Shown piece after piece: positions 16,884 through 27,700 of a DNA stretch of 64,000 nucleotides (its first letter is position 1; each line of letters begins with the position of its first letter). The notes under the pieces are model-generated. The model worked only from the letters and a program-made list of their open reading frames with translations. It did no database searches and was not told where the DNA came from. The translations under genes and the position numbers were made by a program. This stretch comes from Pyxicephalus adspersus (lineage: Eukaryota > Chordata > Amphibia > Anura > Pyxicephalidae), in contig NC_092868.1 of NCBI RefSeq assembly GCF_032062135.1, positions 45,635,603 through 45,699,602 on the forward strand, read 5' to 3'.

Positions 16884-18530
16884 AACACCAATAGAGAACC
16901 ACCAGCAACCTCCACATAGATTTACTGCATTTAAAAAAATCTTTTTTAAAGTAAGAAACTATATCACTCATATAAGACTCATATAAGTGTAATTTTCGGT
17001 GAATGTCAGATTCACTGCTTTATAAATGAAAGGGCAATTTTGAAAGGGCAATTAAACAATGGTAACTACCATAGGCTGAAGCTCCGTGTATTGTATTGTG
17101 CCACGGGGCAATGCTAGAAGATCCGGGGCACTATGAATAAAAATGCAACTCATTGTCTCAAAATAGGTGGGGCTAGGTACTGAGGTGTGGTCATTGCCGG
17201 ATTTGAGCGGGCCCGTTAATTGTCAAGGTATGCAAGAACATGGGCCCTGAGTATGATGAGGGCGCTGTTCTAAACATAGAGTGATTGAGACACAAAGCTG
17301 CCATACTACATTGTCTATAATCCAGGGGCGGAGCTAAGTGATAAGACACACCTCTGCCATGTGATTGGGCATTGCTACATTAGCAATCCCTCTCCTGCAG
17401 AACATTGATATCACTCTAACAGTATTTGCCTGAAAAAAAGCTCTCATGGCAGGATCACCAGTTGTTATTTTAAAAAAAGCTGCCGATTTTAAAATATTGA
17501 ACTTTAATCATATCATTTGTTAAAAACTTTATGATATTTTAGTTACTGGCTGTACACACATTTTAACACCATTATAAACAGGGTGAGAGAGTGTCAGATC
17601 ATTGACCCATCACCTCCACTCTCCTGTAGTTTTCAATAAGGATGTGACGTTTCAATTAGAAAGAGAAGGGCAAACAGCGACTACTGTGAAATTTATTAGG
17701 GAAAACCATTGTGTGCTGCAAATCCTGTTCCATCACTGCAGTCTGTATTACATGTTTACTTATAAAACTAGTTAAAAAAACATAAAATGTCAGGTTTAAA
17801 TCATTTAACACTAAAAAACTGACCTCAGTCTATGATAATTTCCTTTTTATGGAGAACCACGTCTATCAACCAAGTTACATAAATTAGCATTGCAGGTAAC
17901 ATGGAGATACCTTTGTATGTGCAGATATCATTACTTGTCTTCCATTCCATTTGTTTAGTGCCCGGGAATACCCCACAGCTAAGGCTCAGGCTGCATGCAG
18001 AGCCTTGACTTTCACCAAGTCAGGGATAAGCCATGCCCCCTGGCATTTACTGGTCCAATGGCAGATACTCTATTGTTCTCTGAGATTCTGTGTATGAACT
18101 GGTAAAATATGAAGGATGATCTTAATGGCAGGAGGGGGCATGACCTATATTGGAGAGAAGGTAGAGGCCCTGTTTATACCCTGACCCTGGGATTCGGATA
18201 ATTGCAAGCACATGGTTACATTTACATTGGGCTGCTCCAAAAACCTCTTGATGGGGTTCAGGTGTATATTCAGCCGCTGATGCACATATGTTCTTGTGCT
18301 TGTACTTCTACGTGTCCATGTGTTTTTACTCGGATGGACACTGGTGATCACTGTCATGGCCGATGATCACTGTCATGGCTGGTGATCACTCAACAAAACG
18401 GTATTGCCAAAGCTCTTTGTTGTCATAAAAGGCAGTATTTAGATTGACATATACAGTATGCTGCTTGCAAGCACCTCCTATAAAGAAATAGAGACCTTCT
18501 AGTAAAAAAAAAAAAAACGTTTAGGGAACT

Positions 18531-18535
18531 AAAAA
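18531..18535 (-). terminator. Pol III terminator for tRNA-Pro
   Basis: AAAAA on the plus strand is TTTTT on the minus strand, four bases past the tRNA 3' end. A longer T run (minus strand) follows at about 18505-18517 as backup. Confidence 0.75.
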
Positions 18536-18538
18536 GTA

Positions 18539-18610
18539 GGGCTCGTCCGGGATTTGAACCCGGGACCTCTCGCACCCTAAGCGAGAATCATACCCCTAGA
18601 CCAACGAGCC
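18539..18610 (-). tRNA. tRNA-Pro (anticodon AGG)
   Basis: The 72-nt minus-strand sequence folds as a full cloverleaf. The acceptor GGCTCGT pairs with ACGAGCC, followed by discriminator C. The anticodon stem CTCGC/GCGAG encloses the loop TTAGGGT, so the anticodon is AGG (A34 normally edited to inosine). The T arm is CCGGG-TTCAAAT-CCCGG. Internal promoter boxes are intact: A box around TGGTCTAGGGG, B box GGTTCAAATCC. It reads as identical to the standard vertebrate tRNA-Pro(AGG) as I remember it. No intron, no encoded CCA. It stands alone in the spacer between C1orf50 and P3H1 and does not look like a tRNA-derived SINE, since no tail or second copy was seen. Confidence 0.97.
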
Positions 18611-21600
18611 TGCTGTTGATGGATTGAACAGATGTTACTTTAGTGCCACATCAGCAGCATACACTGCTTGTCTCATGTTACATTCCCAGCATTGCAGCAG
18701 TGTGCAGAATCCTGGATGGAATGATGACTGCGAAGCTAGAGGGGATTTCTCACATCTGTACTTCTGTATATGTTAAAACATACTTTTTTGCAGTTAAATT
18801 CAGGAATGGCCCAAATCCAACTTTTCGCAATGTGAATTGACCCCATCACTCTGCTGCATTGCCGTTAAAGAGAAGAAAGTTTTTGTAACCTGCAAAAGAG
18901 CCGCAGTACCGGTTGCTTATAATAAGCATTGGCGCACTGCGCTGCCATTCTCATAGATGTGGACTCATGTGGCCTAAATCATACCATTAGAACAATTCTG
19001 CAGGAGACTCCTCATTTCCGTTTTTTATTGGGAAATATCAAGACTTACATAAACACTGGTTTATAGAGATATTATATAATAAAAAAAGACAAACAAAATG
19101 TTGGAAAGTGAAACGAAAATAACAACTTAGAAAAATAAATAAAATTCATCTATTCATTCATGAATTCATATATTTTTGTTTTTAATATTGGTCAAAAACA
19201 GGTCAGACGTGTGATAAGTGTTTCTGATTTTTTTTTGATATTTGATTAACTTTTGAATCATTTGTAAATGAGGAACTAAAAAAACACTATAATGCTGTCT
19301 TGAGTTGCAGGTTAAAAAATAACAGTGTGATGGTGGGTAAAATAGGGATATATGGACACAAAAAAGCAAGAGACACCAAGGGAATATAGGCACGAAAAAC
19401 ACAGGACACCAAAAAGTTATGAGAACAAAAACTACAAGACATCAAGGGGATATGGGCACAACAAACCAAACATCCAAACAGGATATGGGCACAAGGAGAT
19501 ACAGACACAAAAACATTTCACACCAAGGAGATATAAAGACAAAAAAACTTGTAACATAGAAGCCTAGTATATGTAATGCTGTTTTGAGTTGGAAAATAGG
19601 AAAAAATGTCACCAAGAATATATGGACACAAAAAGCACAAGGAATTAGGAGATACAGGCACAAAATACACAAGACACCAAAGAGATATGGGTGCTAAAAT
19701 CGACAGAAGATCAAAGGGATAGGGTCTAAAAAAACCACAAGGCACAAAATGAATATGAGAAGGAAAACAATAAAAATACTAACGGAATAACTAAAACTAC
19801 AACTACCCTCTCGTCCCTCTGCTTTCTCTCCCTCTCCCGCTTGAAGTCTTGTAGATTGTAACACCCATATGTCTTTGGTGTTTTGTTTTGTTTTTTTTGT
19901 GTTTTTTTGTGCTTGATTCTCATTGATGCCTTGTGTTTTTTGTGCCCATATCTCCTTATGGTTCCTACTGGGGAACTGGTAGTTTCATAAATTGGTATAG
20001 TTTATATCTCACTCTTATTCTTTGCTGTCTCCATGTAATATTTGCTCATTTGTTTATTATGTAGTTATGTAATAAGTATATCTAAAGTCAAATCATTTGA
20101 CCACTGGAACTAGAAGTGAAGCCAAAATCAAAATTTGGGAGTTGTCACCAGAACTGGAACATAGTGCAAATTTTTAATGGAGACCTTTTTCCAATGTTCC
20201 AATTACTGCTGCTTTCATTTACTTGGAGAGATTTGATCCCATGTCCTGGTGCTATGTCTACTATTGCTTGCATTTTTGCAATGTCTTCTTTTCTGTCTTT
20301 TTTTTTATTTGGTTATAGTAGGGAAACCTCCGCACTTTATTTTTTACCCAGCAAGGAGGAAAGAAGCATAAGGCAGAACTCCAAACAACTCTATGAGATA
20401 AAACTGAATAGGCCATTCAAATATAAAGTCACAAAACAAGTTCTGCTGCAATATTTAGCTTCAAACCAGGGATCTCCCATGCAGTACTTTTTTTCTGCCA
20501 CTGGATGGCCTCACTGTAATGGCCAGCATCATTTATCTACTTCCTCTCCAGGAAGTAGGAGTCCAGAGGAAGTAGCGAGTGTGGCTACATGTGCTCCCCA
20601 TAGACCTGCTATATTGGTGATGTACTCATCCTGCTAGGTGCGCTCTTGGTAATAAATTTCTATTGGCCATCACATTCAGCACCGTCACGTAACACCTAAT
20701 GTAGGATATTGTAGGAGATTGTTTAGTGAATAGTTCCCTGTGTGTTTGTATTGCAGTTGGGGACAAGGCCGGTGTGATAGAAGTTTACTATATTTACTAT
20801 GAGTTTATGAATGGTAACTAAGGTCATATCAGATGGTTGCTATGTACATGGAAGCCACGCTACCGTACCAGCCAATAGGAGTATGCTATCCACATGTGCA
20901 TTATCTAATATGTAGCCTATATTGTGGTAATGCCTCTAACAACCGCCAGCCAATGGAAATGCTGCTTAACATTTACTAAAACAACCTGACTCCTGGGTGG
21001 TTAATAACACACACAGCAAGCAGTGCTACTATTGGCTAGTGGTTGTCAAGGGGTGGTGCCATGTTCACTAGCAACTGTCCAAAACTTGGTGTCAGCGGTT
21101 TTCCTATTGGTTGATGATTGCCAGGTGTGGTACTGCCTCTGACAACAGGGGTGTCTCAAGAAAATGCGGGGACAAAGGAAAGTGGGAGAATGGGGCCTAA
21201 CTACGTGTTGTCAAAGAAACCAATGGGTGTGGTTACTATGAAAATGGGTGTGGTTACCGCAAAACAGCATAGGTACATTGTGGGCAAAAAGTAATGATAT
21301 TGTTGTCAGTTGCAGAATCCATACCATTTTTTCATGCTCATGTAAGTGGATACTAACACATAATTCCCGGGGTCCATATCCCAGCCATAAGACCCCCATG
21401 TCATAATTCATAACCCCCAGGTCCATTATGTAATTAAAGTTCTCATACATCAGGGAATTTATATGTCTAGTACATCAGTCCCATCATATCCCCCTTTCAG
21501 TTCTGATTAGGGAATGGGACATCTATTTTTCATGATATGTTATAAATATGTATTGATTGTGTGTTATATGATTATGAATATGATTTACCACCTAATATAT

Positions 21601-21659
21601 CTTTCATAATTTGCCTACATACCCCAGCTTCTTCTCGTCTTTATTTTTCATAATTAATA
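18611..21659. other. Intergenic DNA between the tRNA and the minisatellite
   Basis: No gene supported. Contains the degenerate tandem repeat at 19342-19757 and an inverted relative of its motif at about 19917-19955. A 173-codon open frame at 20116-20637 matches no family I recognise. A single outlying minisatellite unit lies at about 21361-21428. Confidence 0.5.
19342..19757 (+). repeat. Degenerate A-rich tandem repeat, unit about 30-35 bp
   Basis: Recurrent pattern of GATATGGGCACAAAAA, CACAAGACACCAAGG and similar, repeated imperfectly about a dozen times. Because stops are rare in the pattern, overlapping spurious open frames appear on both strands. The inverted motif TTTTGTGCCCATATCTCC occurs just downstream at about 19935. 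Confidence 0.7.
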
Positions 21660-24319
21660 ATCCTCAAGTCCACATCCCATGTCATAATCAATAACCCCCA
21701 GGTCTATATTCCAGCCATAAGACCCCCATACCATAATCCATAACCCCCAGGTCTATATCCCAGCCATAGGACCCCCATACCATAATCCATATCCCCAGGT
21801 CCATATTCCAGCCATAAGACCCCCATACCATAATCCATAACCCCCCCGGTCTATATTCCAGCCATAAGACCCCGATGTCATAATCAATAACCCCCAGGTC
21901 TATATTCCACCCATACGACTCCTATACCATAATCCCCAGGTCTAAATCCCAGCCATAAGACCCCCATGTCATATTCAATATCCCCCAGGTCCATATTCCA
22001 GCCATAAGACCCCCATACCATAATCCATATTCCCAGGTCCATATTCCAGCCATAAAACTGCCATACCATAATCCATAACCCCCAGGTCCATATTCCAGCC
22101 ATAAGACCCCTATACCATAACCCATAACCCCCAGGTCTATTTTCCAGCCATAAGACCCCTATACCATAACCCCCAAGTGTATTTTCCAGCCATAGGACCC
22201 CATACCATAATCAATAACTCCCAGGTCTAAATCCCAGCCATAGGACCCCCATACCATTATCCATATCCCCAGGTCCATATTCCAGCCATAAGACCTCCAT
22301 ATCATAATCCATAACCCCCAGGTCCATATTCCAGCCATAAGACCCCCGATGTCATAATCAATAACCCCCAGGTCTATATTCCACCCATACGACTCCCATA
22401 CCATAATTCCCAGGTCTATATCCCAGCCATAAGACCCCCATGTCATAATCAATATCCCCCAGGTCCATATTCCAGCCATAAGACGCCCATACCATAATCC
22501 ATATCCCCAGGTCCATATTCCAGCCATAAGACCGCCATAGCATAATCCATAACCCCCCCGGTCTATATTCCAGCCATAGGACCCCGATGTCATAATCAAT
22601 AACCCCCAGGTCTTTATTCCACCCATACCACTCCCATACCATAATCCCCAGGTCTATATCCCAGCCATAAAACCCCCATGTCATAATCAATATTCCCCAG
22701 GTCCATATTCCAGCCATAAGACCCCCATACCATAATCCATATCCCCAGGTCCATATTCCAGCCATAAGACCCCGATGTCATCAATAACCCCCAGGTGTAT
22801 ATTCCACCCATACGACTCCTATACCATAATCCATAACCCCCAGGTCTAAATCCCAGCCATAAAACCCCCATGTCATATTCCATAACCCCCCAGGTCCATA
22901 TTCCAGCCATAAGACCCCCTATACCATAATCCATAACCCCCAGGTCCATATTCCAGCCATAAGACCCCCATGTCATAATAACCCCCTGGTCTATATTCCA
23001 CCCATAAGACTCCCTTGCCAAAATCCATATCACCAGGTCCACATTTAGCCATAAACCCCCATACCATCATCCATAACCCATGGTCTATATCCCAGCCATA
23101 AAACCCCCATACCATAATCCATATAATCAGGTCCATATTCCAGCCATAAGACTCCCATACCATATTCCATAACCCCCAGGTCCATATTCCAGCCATAAGA
23201 CCCCGATGTCATAATCCATAACCCCCAGGTCCATATTCCAGCCATAAGACCCTCATGTCATAATCAATAACCCCCAGGTCCATATTCCACCCATAACACT
23301 CCCTTGCCATAATCCATATCCCCAGGTCCACATTCAGCCATAAAACCCCCTTACCATAATCCATAACCCATTGTCTATATCCCAGCTATAAGACCCCTAT
23401 ACCATAATCAATATCCCCCAGGTCCACATCCCAGCCATAAGACCTCCATACCATAACCTCCAAGTCTATATCCCAGCCATAAGACCCCATACCATAACCC
23501 CAGGTCTATATAGCAGCCATAAGACCCCCATGTCATATTCCATAACCCCCAGGACCATATTCCAGCCATAAGACCCCTATACCATAACCCATAACCCCCA
23601 GGTCTATTTTCCAGCCATAAGACCCCTATACCATAACCCCCAGGTGTATTTTCCAGCCATAGGACCCCATACCATAATCAATAACCCATAGGACCCCCAT
23701 ACCATAATCCATATCCCCAGGTCCATATTCCAGCCATAAGACCCCCGATGTCATAATCAATAACCCCCAGGTCTATATTCCACCCATACAACTCCCATAC
23801 CATAATTCCCAGGTCTATATTCCAGCCATAAGACCCCCATGTCATAATCAATATNNNNNNNNNNNNNNNNNNNNNNNNNNNNNNNNNNNNNNNNNNNNNN
23901 NNNNNNNNNNNNNNNNNNNNNNNNNNNNNNNNNNNNNNNNNNNNNNNNNNNNNNNNNNNNNNNNNNNNNNNNNNNNNNNNNNNNNNNNNNNNNNNNNNNN
24001 NNNNNNNNNNNNNNNNNNNNNNNNNNNNNNNNNNNNNNNNNNNNNNNNNNNNNNNNNNNNNNNNNNNNNNNNNNNNNNNNNNNNNNNNNNNNNNNNNNNN
24101 NNNNNNNNNNNNNNNNNNNNNNNNNNNNNNNNNNNNTAACCCCCAGGTCTATATTCCACCCATACAACTCCCATACCATAATCCATAACCCCCAGGTCTA
24201 TATTCCACCTATACAACTCCCATACCATAATTCCCAGGTCTAAATCCCAGCCATAAGACCCCCATGTCATATTCCATAACCCCCAGGTCCATATTCCAGC
24301 CATAAGACCCCCATGTTGT
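21660..24319 (-). repeat. 48-49 bp minisatellite array, over 50 units, interrupted by an assembly gap
   Basis: Consensus unit on the plus strand: CCCCAGGTCCATATTCC, AGCCATAAGACCCCCATACC, ATAATCCATAAC. Units vary by point changes (GTCTATATTCC, CCCATACGACTCC, ATGTCATAATC) and by short units that lack the ATCCATA piece. Because many units are a multiple of three, the minus strand shows long Trp/Gly/Tyr-rich open frames (YGWNMDLG, GIWTWG). These occur in several frames, as expected of a tandem array rather than a gene. Higher-order blocks are visible, for example matching runs near 22.24-22.46 kb and 23.69-23.85 kb. The array ends about 465 bp upstream of the P3H1 start codon. Confidence 0.93.
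23855..24136. other. Assembly gap (282 N) inside the minisatellite
   Basis: A run of N flanked on both sides by minisatellite units, so the missing sequence is presumably more of the array and the true length is unknown. Confidence 0.98.
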
Positions 24320-24473
24320 TGGTTCTCATTGTATAACATGGCCCACTGGTGTCACTATTAGGAAGCCCTGAAAAACATAATTCAGACATCTATGATGTAA
24401 AAGCAGTCTGAAAGTGGCTGCAAAAAGCTGCAGCAAAGGATTACAAAAAAAGTAATAATAAAAAAAAATCAGT

Positions 24474-24535
24474 TTTTTATTATTATTATTATTAATAATG
24501 ATAATAGTAATATTAATAATATTTATAATAATTAG
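24474..24535. repeat. ATT/AAT microsatellite, imperfect palindrome
   Basis: TTATTATTATTATTATT runs into AATAATGATAATAGTAATATTAATAA, so the two halves are complementary and could form a hairpin. Confidence 0.85.
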
Positions 24536-24579
24536 TGAAGGCATATATTTGCTGTACTAGACCTATAATTAGCATACAA

Positions 24580-24784
24580 GGGGCGTGGTTACAACGAGGG
24601 GTGTGGCTAGTTAATTAGAAGCCGCGTGGACTAGCACAGAGCAGTGGGCGTGTTTCCACGTAGGATAGACATGTGGGCGGGACTTGCTCTCAGGGAAAGA
24701 ATGCAGAGTGGGTGTGGTCTGTCAGTGGGCGTGTTTCTGGCGGTGATCCCGGTTGCTGGCAGTGCGGCGCTCTCGGTAGCGGTC
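24580..24784 (+). promoter_or_regulatory. P3H1 promoter / 5' UTR, GC-rich with GC boxes
   Basis: CpG density rises sharply from about 24580 through exon 1, against a CpG-poor background. It contains GGGGCGTGG, two GTGGGCGTGTTTCC-like motifs and a GTGGGCGGG box (about 24672), typical Sp1/KLF sites. No TATA box is seen. An in-frame ATG at 24644 would add 47 residues ahead of the signal peptide and has a poorer claim than 24785. Confidence 0.5.
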
Positions 24785-27700
24785 ATGGCGTCCTATGCGC
24801 TCCTCTCCGGGGTTCTTTTCCTACTGCTGGCGGTCCCTAAGTCCCTGGCCGCCCGGTTGGAGCCCATTGACTACCTATACGATAACGGGGTGGAGGCGTA
24901 TTACCGCAGCGACTGGCCCTCCGTTATCCTAAATATGGAGAAAGCGCTGCGTAACCGGGAGCTCCTCCGCCGGTACCGGATAGCCTGCCGCACGCACTGC
25001 GCCTCTATCGGTGACTTCTCCGAGCAGCCCTTGGACTGGGGGCCCGTGCAGGACCTGAGCTTCTTCCAGAAGATGCTGGAACGGGCCGGCTGTATCCGGC
25101 AATGTGATGAGGAGAAGCTCGGGGCCCCTTCCAGCGCCCATGTCATCGGTGAGGAGCTGGAACTGGAGTTCAGGAAGAGGAGCCCCTACAACTACCTGCA
25201 AGTGGCCTACTTCAAGGTACCCCCATTGGGGCAAATCCCCCCTCCTTATAATCTATAGTGACCTGTGTGCCATGGCAACCATCTGACAGCCACTCACAGA
25301 TCAGCATTTATACCATGTGACCATTATGGCACTACAAGTCCCACAGAACCCAGTGCAGAATCGGCGCTGCATTCACAGCATTATATTGCCCCTGCAAGCC
25401 CCGGGGCCAGTGATACCTGCAGGGATGTGGTAGCTCTTGCTATGGCTGGGTACACATGGGCAGATCTGCTGCCAATTGGAAAGCAATTAATCTGATGCGT
25501 GCACATGTGCGAAATTCTGGAAGGAAGACATTGATCAGATATGCCAGACTGTTTGCACATGTGTACATCACATTGAGATTTACTAAAAGGCTGACCAGTT
25601 CACAGCCATCAGCAGAGCATTGGACGTTACGGATCTGCTTGTGTGTACCCAACCAACACGTATGCCCCTGACATGCAGCAAACCTCAATCTCCTAGATTG
25701 TAAGCTCTTCGGGGCAGGGTCCTCTCCTCCTCCTGTGTCACTGTCTGTATCGGTCTGTCATTTGCTATCCCTATTTAATGTACAGCGCTGCGTAATATGT
25801 TGGCGCTACATAAATCCAGTTTAGTAATAATGCATCATGTTGGTGTGAATTCGAAGCAGTGCGTTCATAGCGCGCCATTGCGTTTTCCTGATCTGCACGG
25901 TTCATCGTCCGTCTTATAAACTTGCATCCATCTCACACTCCATCTAAACATTTCCTTTTATATTTACTGCAGGAAGGCTTTGTGTTTGCAAATCTGTGAT
26001 CAGGAATCTGTAGAAGGACTACAACTCCCATTCTATCCTATCTTGCCCTAGCACAGAGTAGCCGTCAGCGGTCGTCCAGGTGTGCGGAGGTCACACGGCC
26101 TCAGGCGGCAGCTGTGATTGGTATGCCTGGGTTTTAGAATAGACCATTTACTGCATCTTCAGCCGACTTCCCTCCCCCATTCAATGCCACGTATTGAGGT
26201 GGGGAAAGTCTCCTTCCAGCAGGAATGTCTCCCTCCAGCACGCTCACACTTCCCAGCAGTCTGCTGTCACTTTATACATTTGTTTGATTTTATTCTAGTT
26301 TTTATCTTAGTTTCCATACGGATTGTTGTGTTAGACACTTGGAGAAAACTCATTTTTTCAAACTTGCTTACTTGTCTTTTGAAACTCTCACTACTTCCCA
26401 CCAATCTGTATCCCCTCCTATTGTGTGATACTTCCCCCACCTCTTAGATTGTAAGCTCTTTGGGGCAGGGTCCTCTCCTCCTCCTGTGTCACTATCTGTC
26501 TGTCATTTGCAACCCCTATTTAATGTACAGTGCTGCGTAATATGTTGGCGATATATAAATCCAGTTTAATAACTTAAAGCTGTGTACACACTTGCAATAA
26601 TTCTCATTGCAAACGAACGACTAACGACCGATCGTCCTATAATCTATAACAAAAAAAGTGCACGCCGGCGAATGAGGATTGTCGCTGGAAACGAACGACC
26701 ATCCTGGCGGATCTGATTGGAGGACAATCATTAACTATCTATTGTGTGTACGGGGGTTCAGTGATGGTGAATGGTTCTGCAGTACACTTTCTGCTGTACA
26801 TGTCACTTCCTGCATTGCTGGATTATATTTGAACGATCGCATCGTTACAGCATGTACAGAATTGTGCACAATACAATATTTCCAAATAATTGTGAATAAT
26901 CGTTAGTCGTTCATTTTCTAACAATAAATATTGCAAGTGTGTACCTAGCTTTACTTTTATACAAAATGATCATTGTTTTTATCACATTCCTTTAGCTATT
27001 GTGTATTTATAGTAAAGAACGGTCACAATAAACTTATGCAGGAATATTCAGTCTTAGACCGTTTTTGTCTGATTTCTGTAAATGATCGCTCGGCCGTCAT
27101 TTCAAGCCTCTGCCTTTGTGCTGCAGTCAGTATGTAGGTGAGGATTGCAGTGTCTTATACCCGGTTATAGAATCCGCATAGCAGCACTTTCATTGTCCGA
27201 TGGAGGATAGCAATGGCCGCTTTGATGTTTGCTAAGGAAAGGTTCACATCAATGTGATAACTTTTTAAAGTTTAAGTAAACTGCAATTTGGCACTAAGGT
27301 GAATCAAAGCACCTATCACCACCATGCAAAATCAGAGCGCCCTGTAATTAATTTGGCAGCATAGAAATGGCGATTTTATTTAAAAAAAAAAAAGAAAAAA
27401 GTGTAAGCTCTTTAGGGCAGGGCTCATGTACAGCGCTGCAAAATATGTTGGTGCTATATAAATCCTGCATAATAATAAAGTGGAGATCTGTTAGCAGATC
27501 ATCACCTCTTTATCAATGTGCCTGTTGTCTCCAGAGTGTATTGATGACCTTGGTATTATGGTATTACATTACAGAAACCTTTAGATAAGGGAGAAGAGGA
27601 TTCGTTAAAGGGCACGGGGTTTATTACTGCTGTGCTTACTGAGGAGCCGGAGGACAGAGTACCACTGTCATTATTAATAATAATATTATTATTATTAAAC

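Larger units (their letters stand above)
14861..18530. other. Intergenic DNA between C1orf50 and the tRNA gene
   Basis: No gene supported. It contains a TA-flanked MITE (15856-16200) and a pair of 57-bp direct repeats at 16.6-16.9 kb. A 128-codon open frame at 16277-16663 has no recognisable similarity and ends inside the first direct repeat. A short GATCACTGTCATGGC duplication lies near 18.34-18.39 kb. Confidence 0.5.

Noticed and set aside
20116..20637. 173-codon open frame on the plus strand
   Set aside because: No recognised domain, no flanking exon structure, composition like non-coding DNA.
21884..24339. Long minus-strand open frames rich in YGWNMDLG/GIWTWG repeats
   Set aside because: They coincide exactly with the 48-49 bp minisatellite, overlap in several frames, lack a consistent start, and are the expected result of a tandem unit divisible by three with few stops.
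24644..24784. Upstream in-frame ATG as the P3H1 start
   Set aside because: It would bury the signal peptide behind 47 residues. The ATG at 24785 has a better context and leads directly into a hydrophobic signal sequence.
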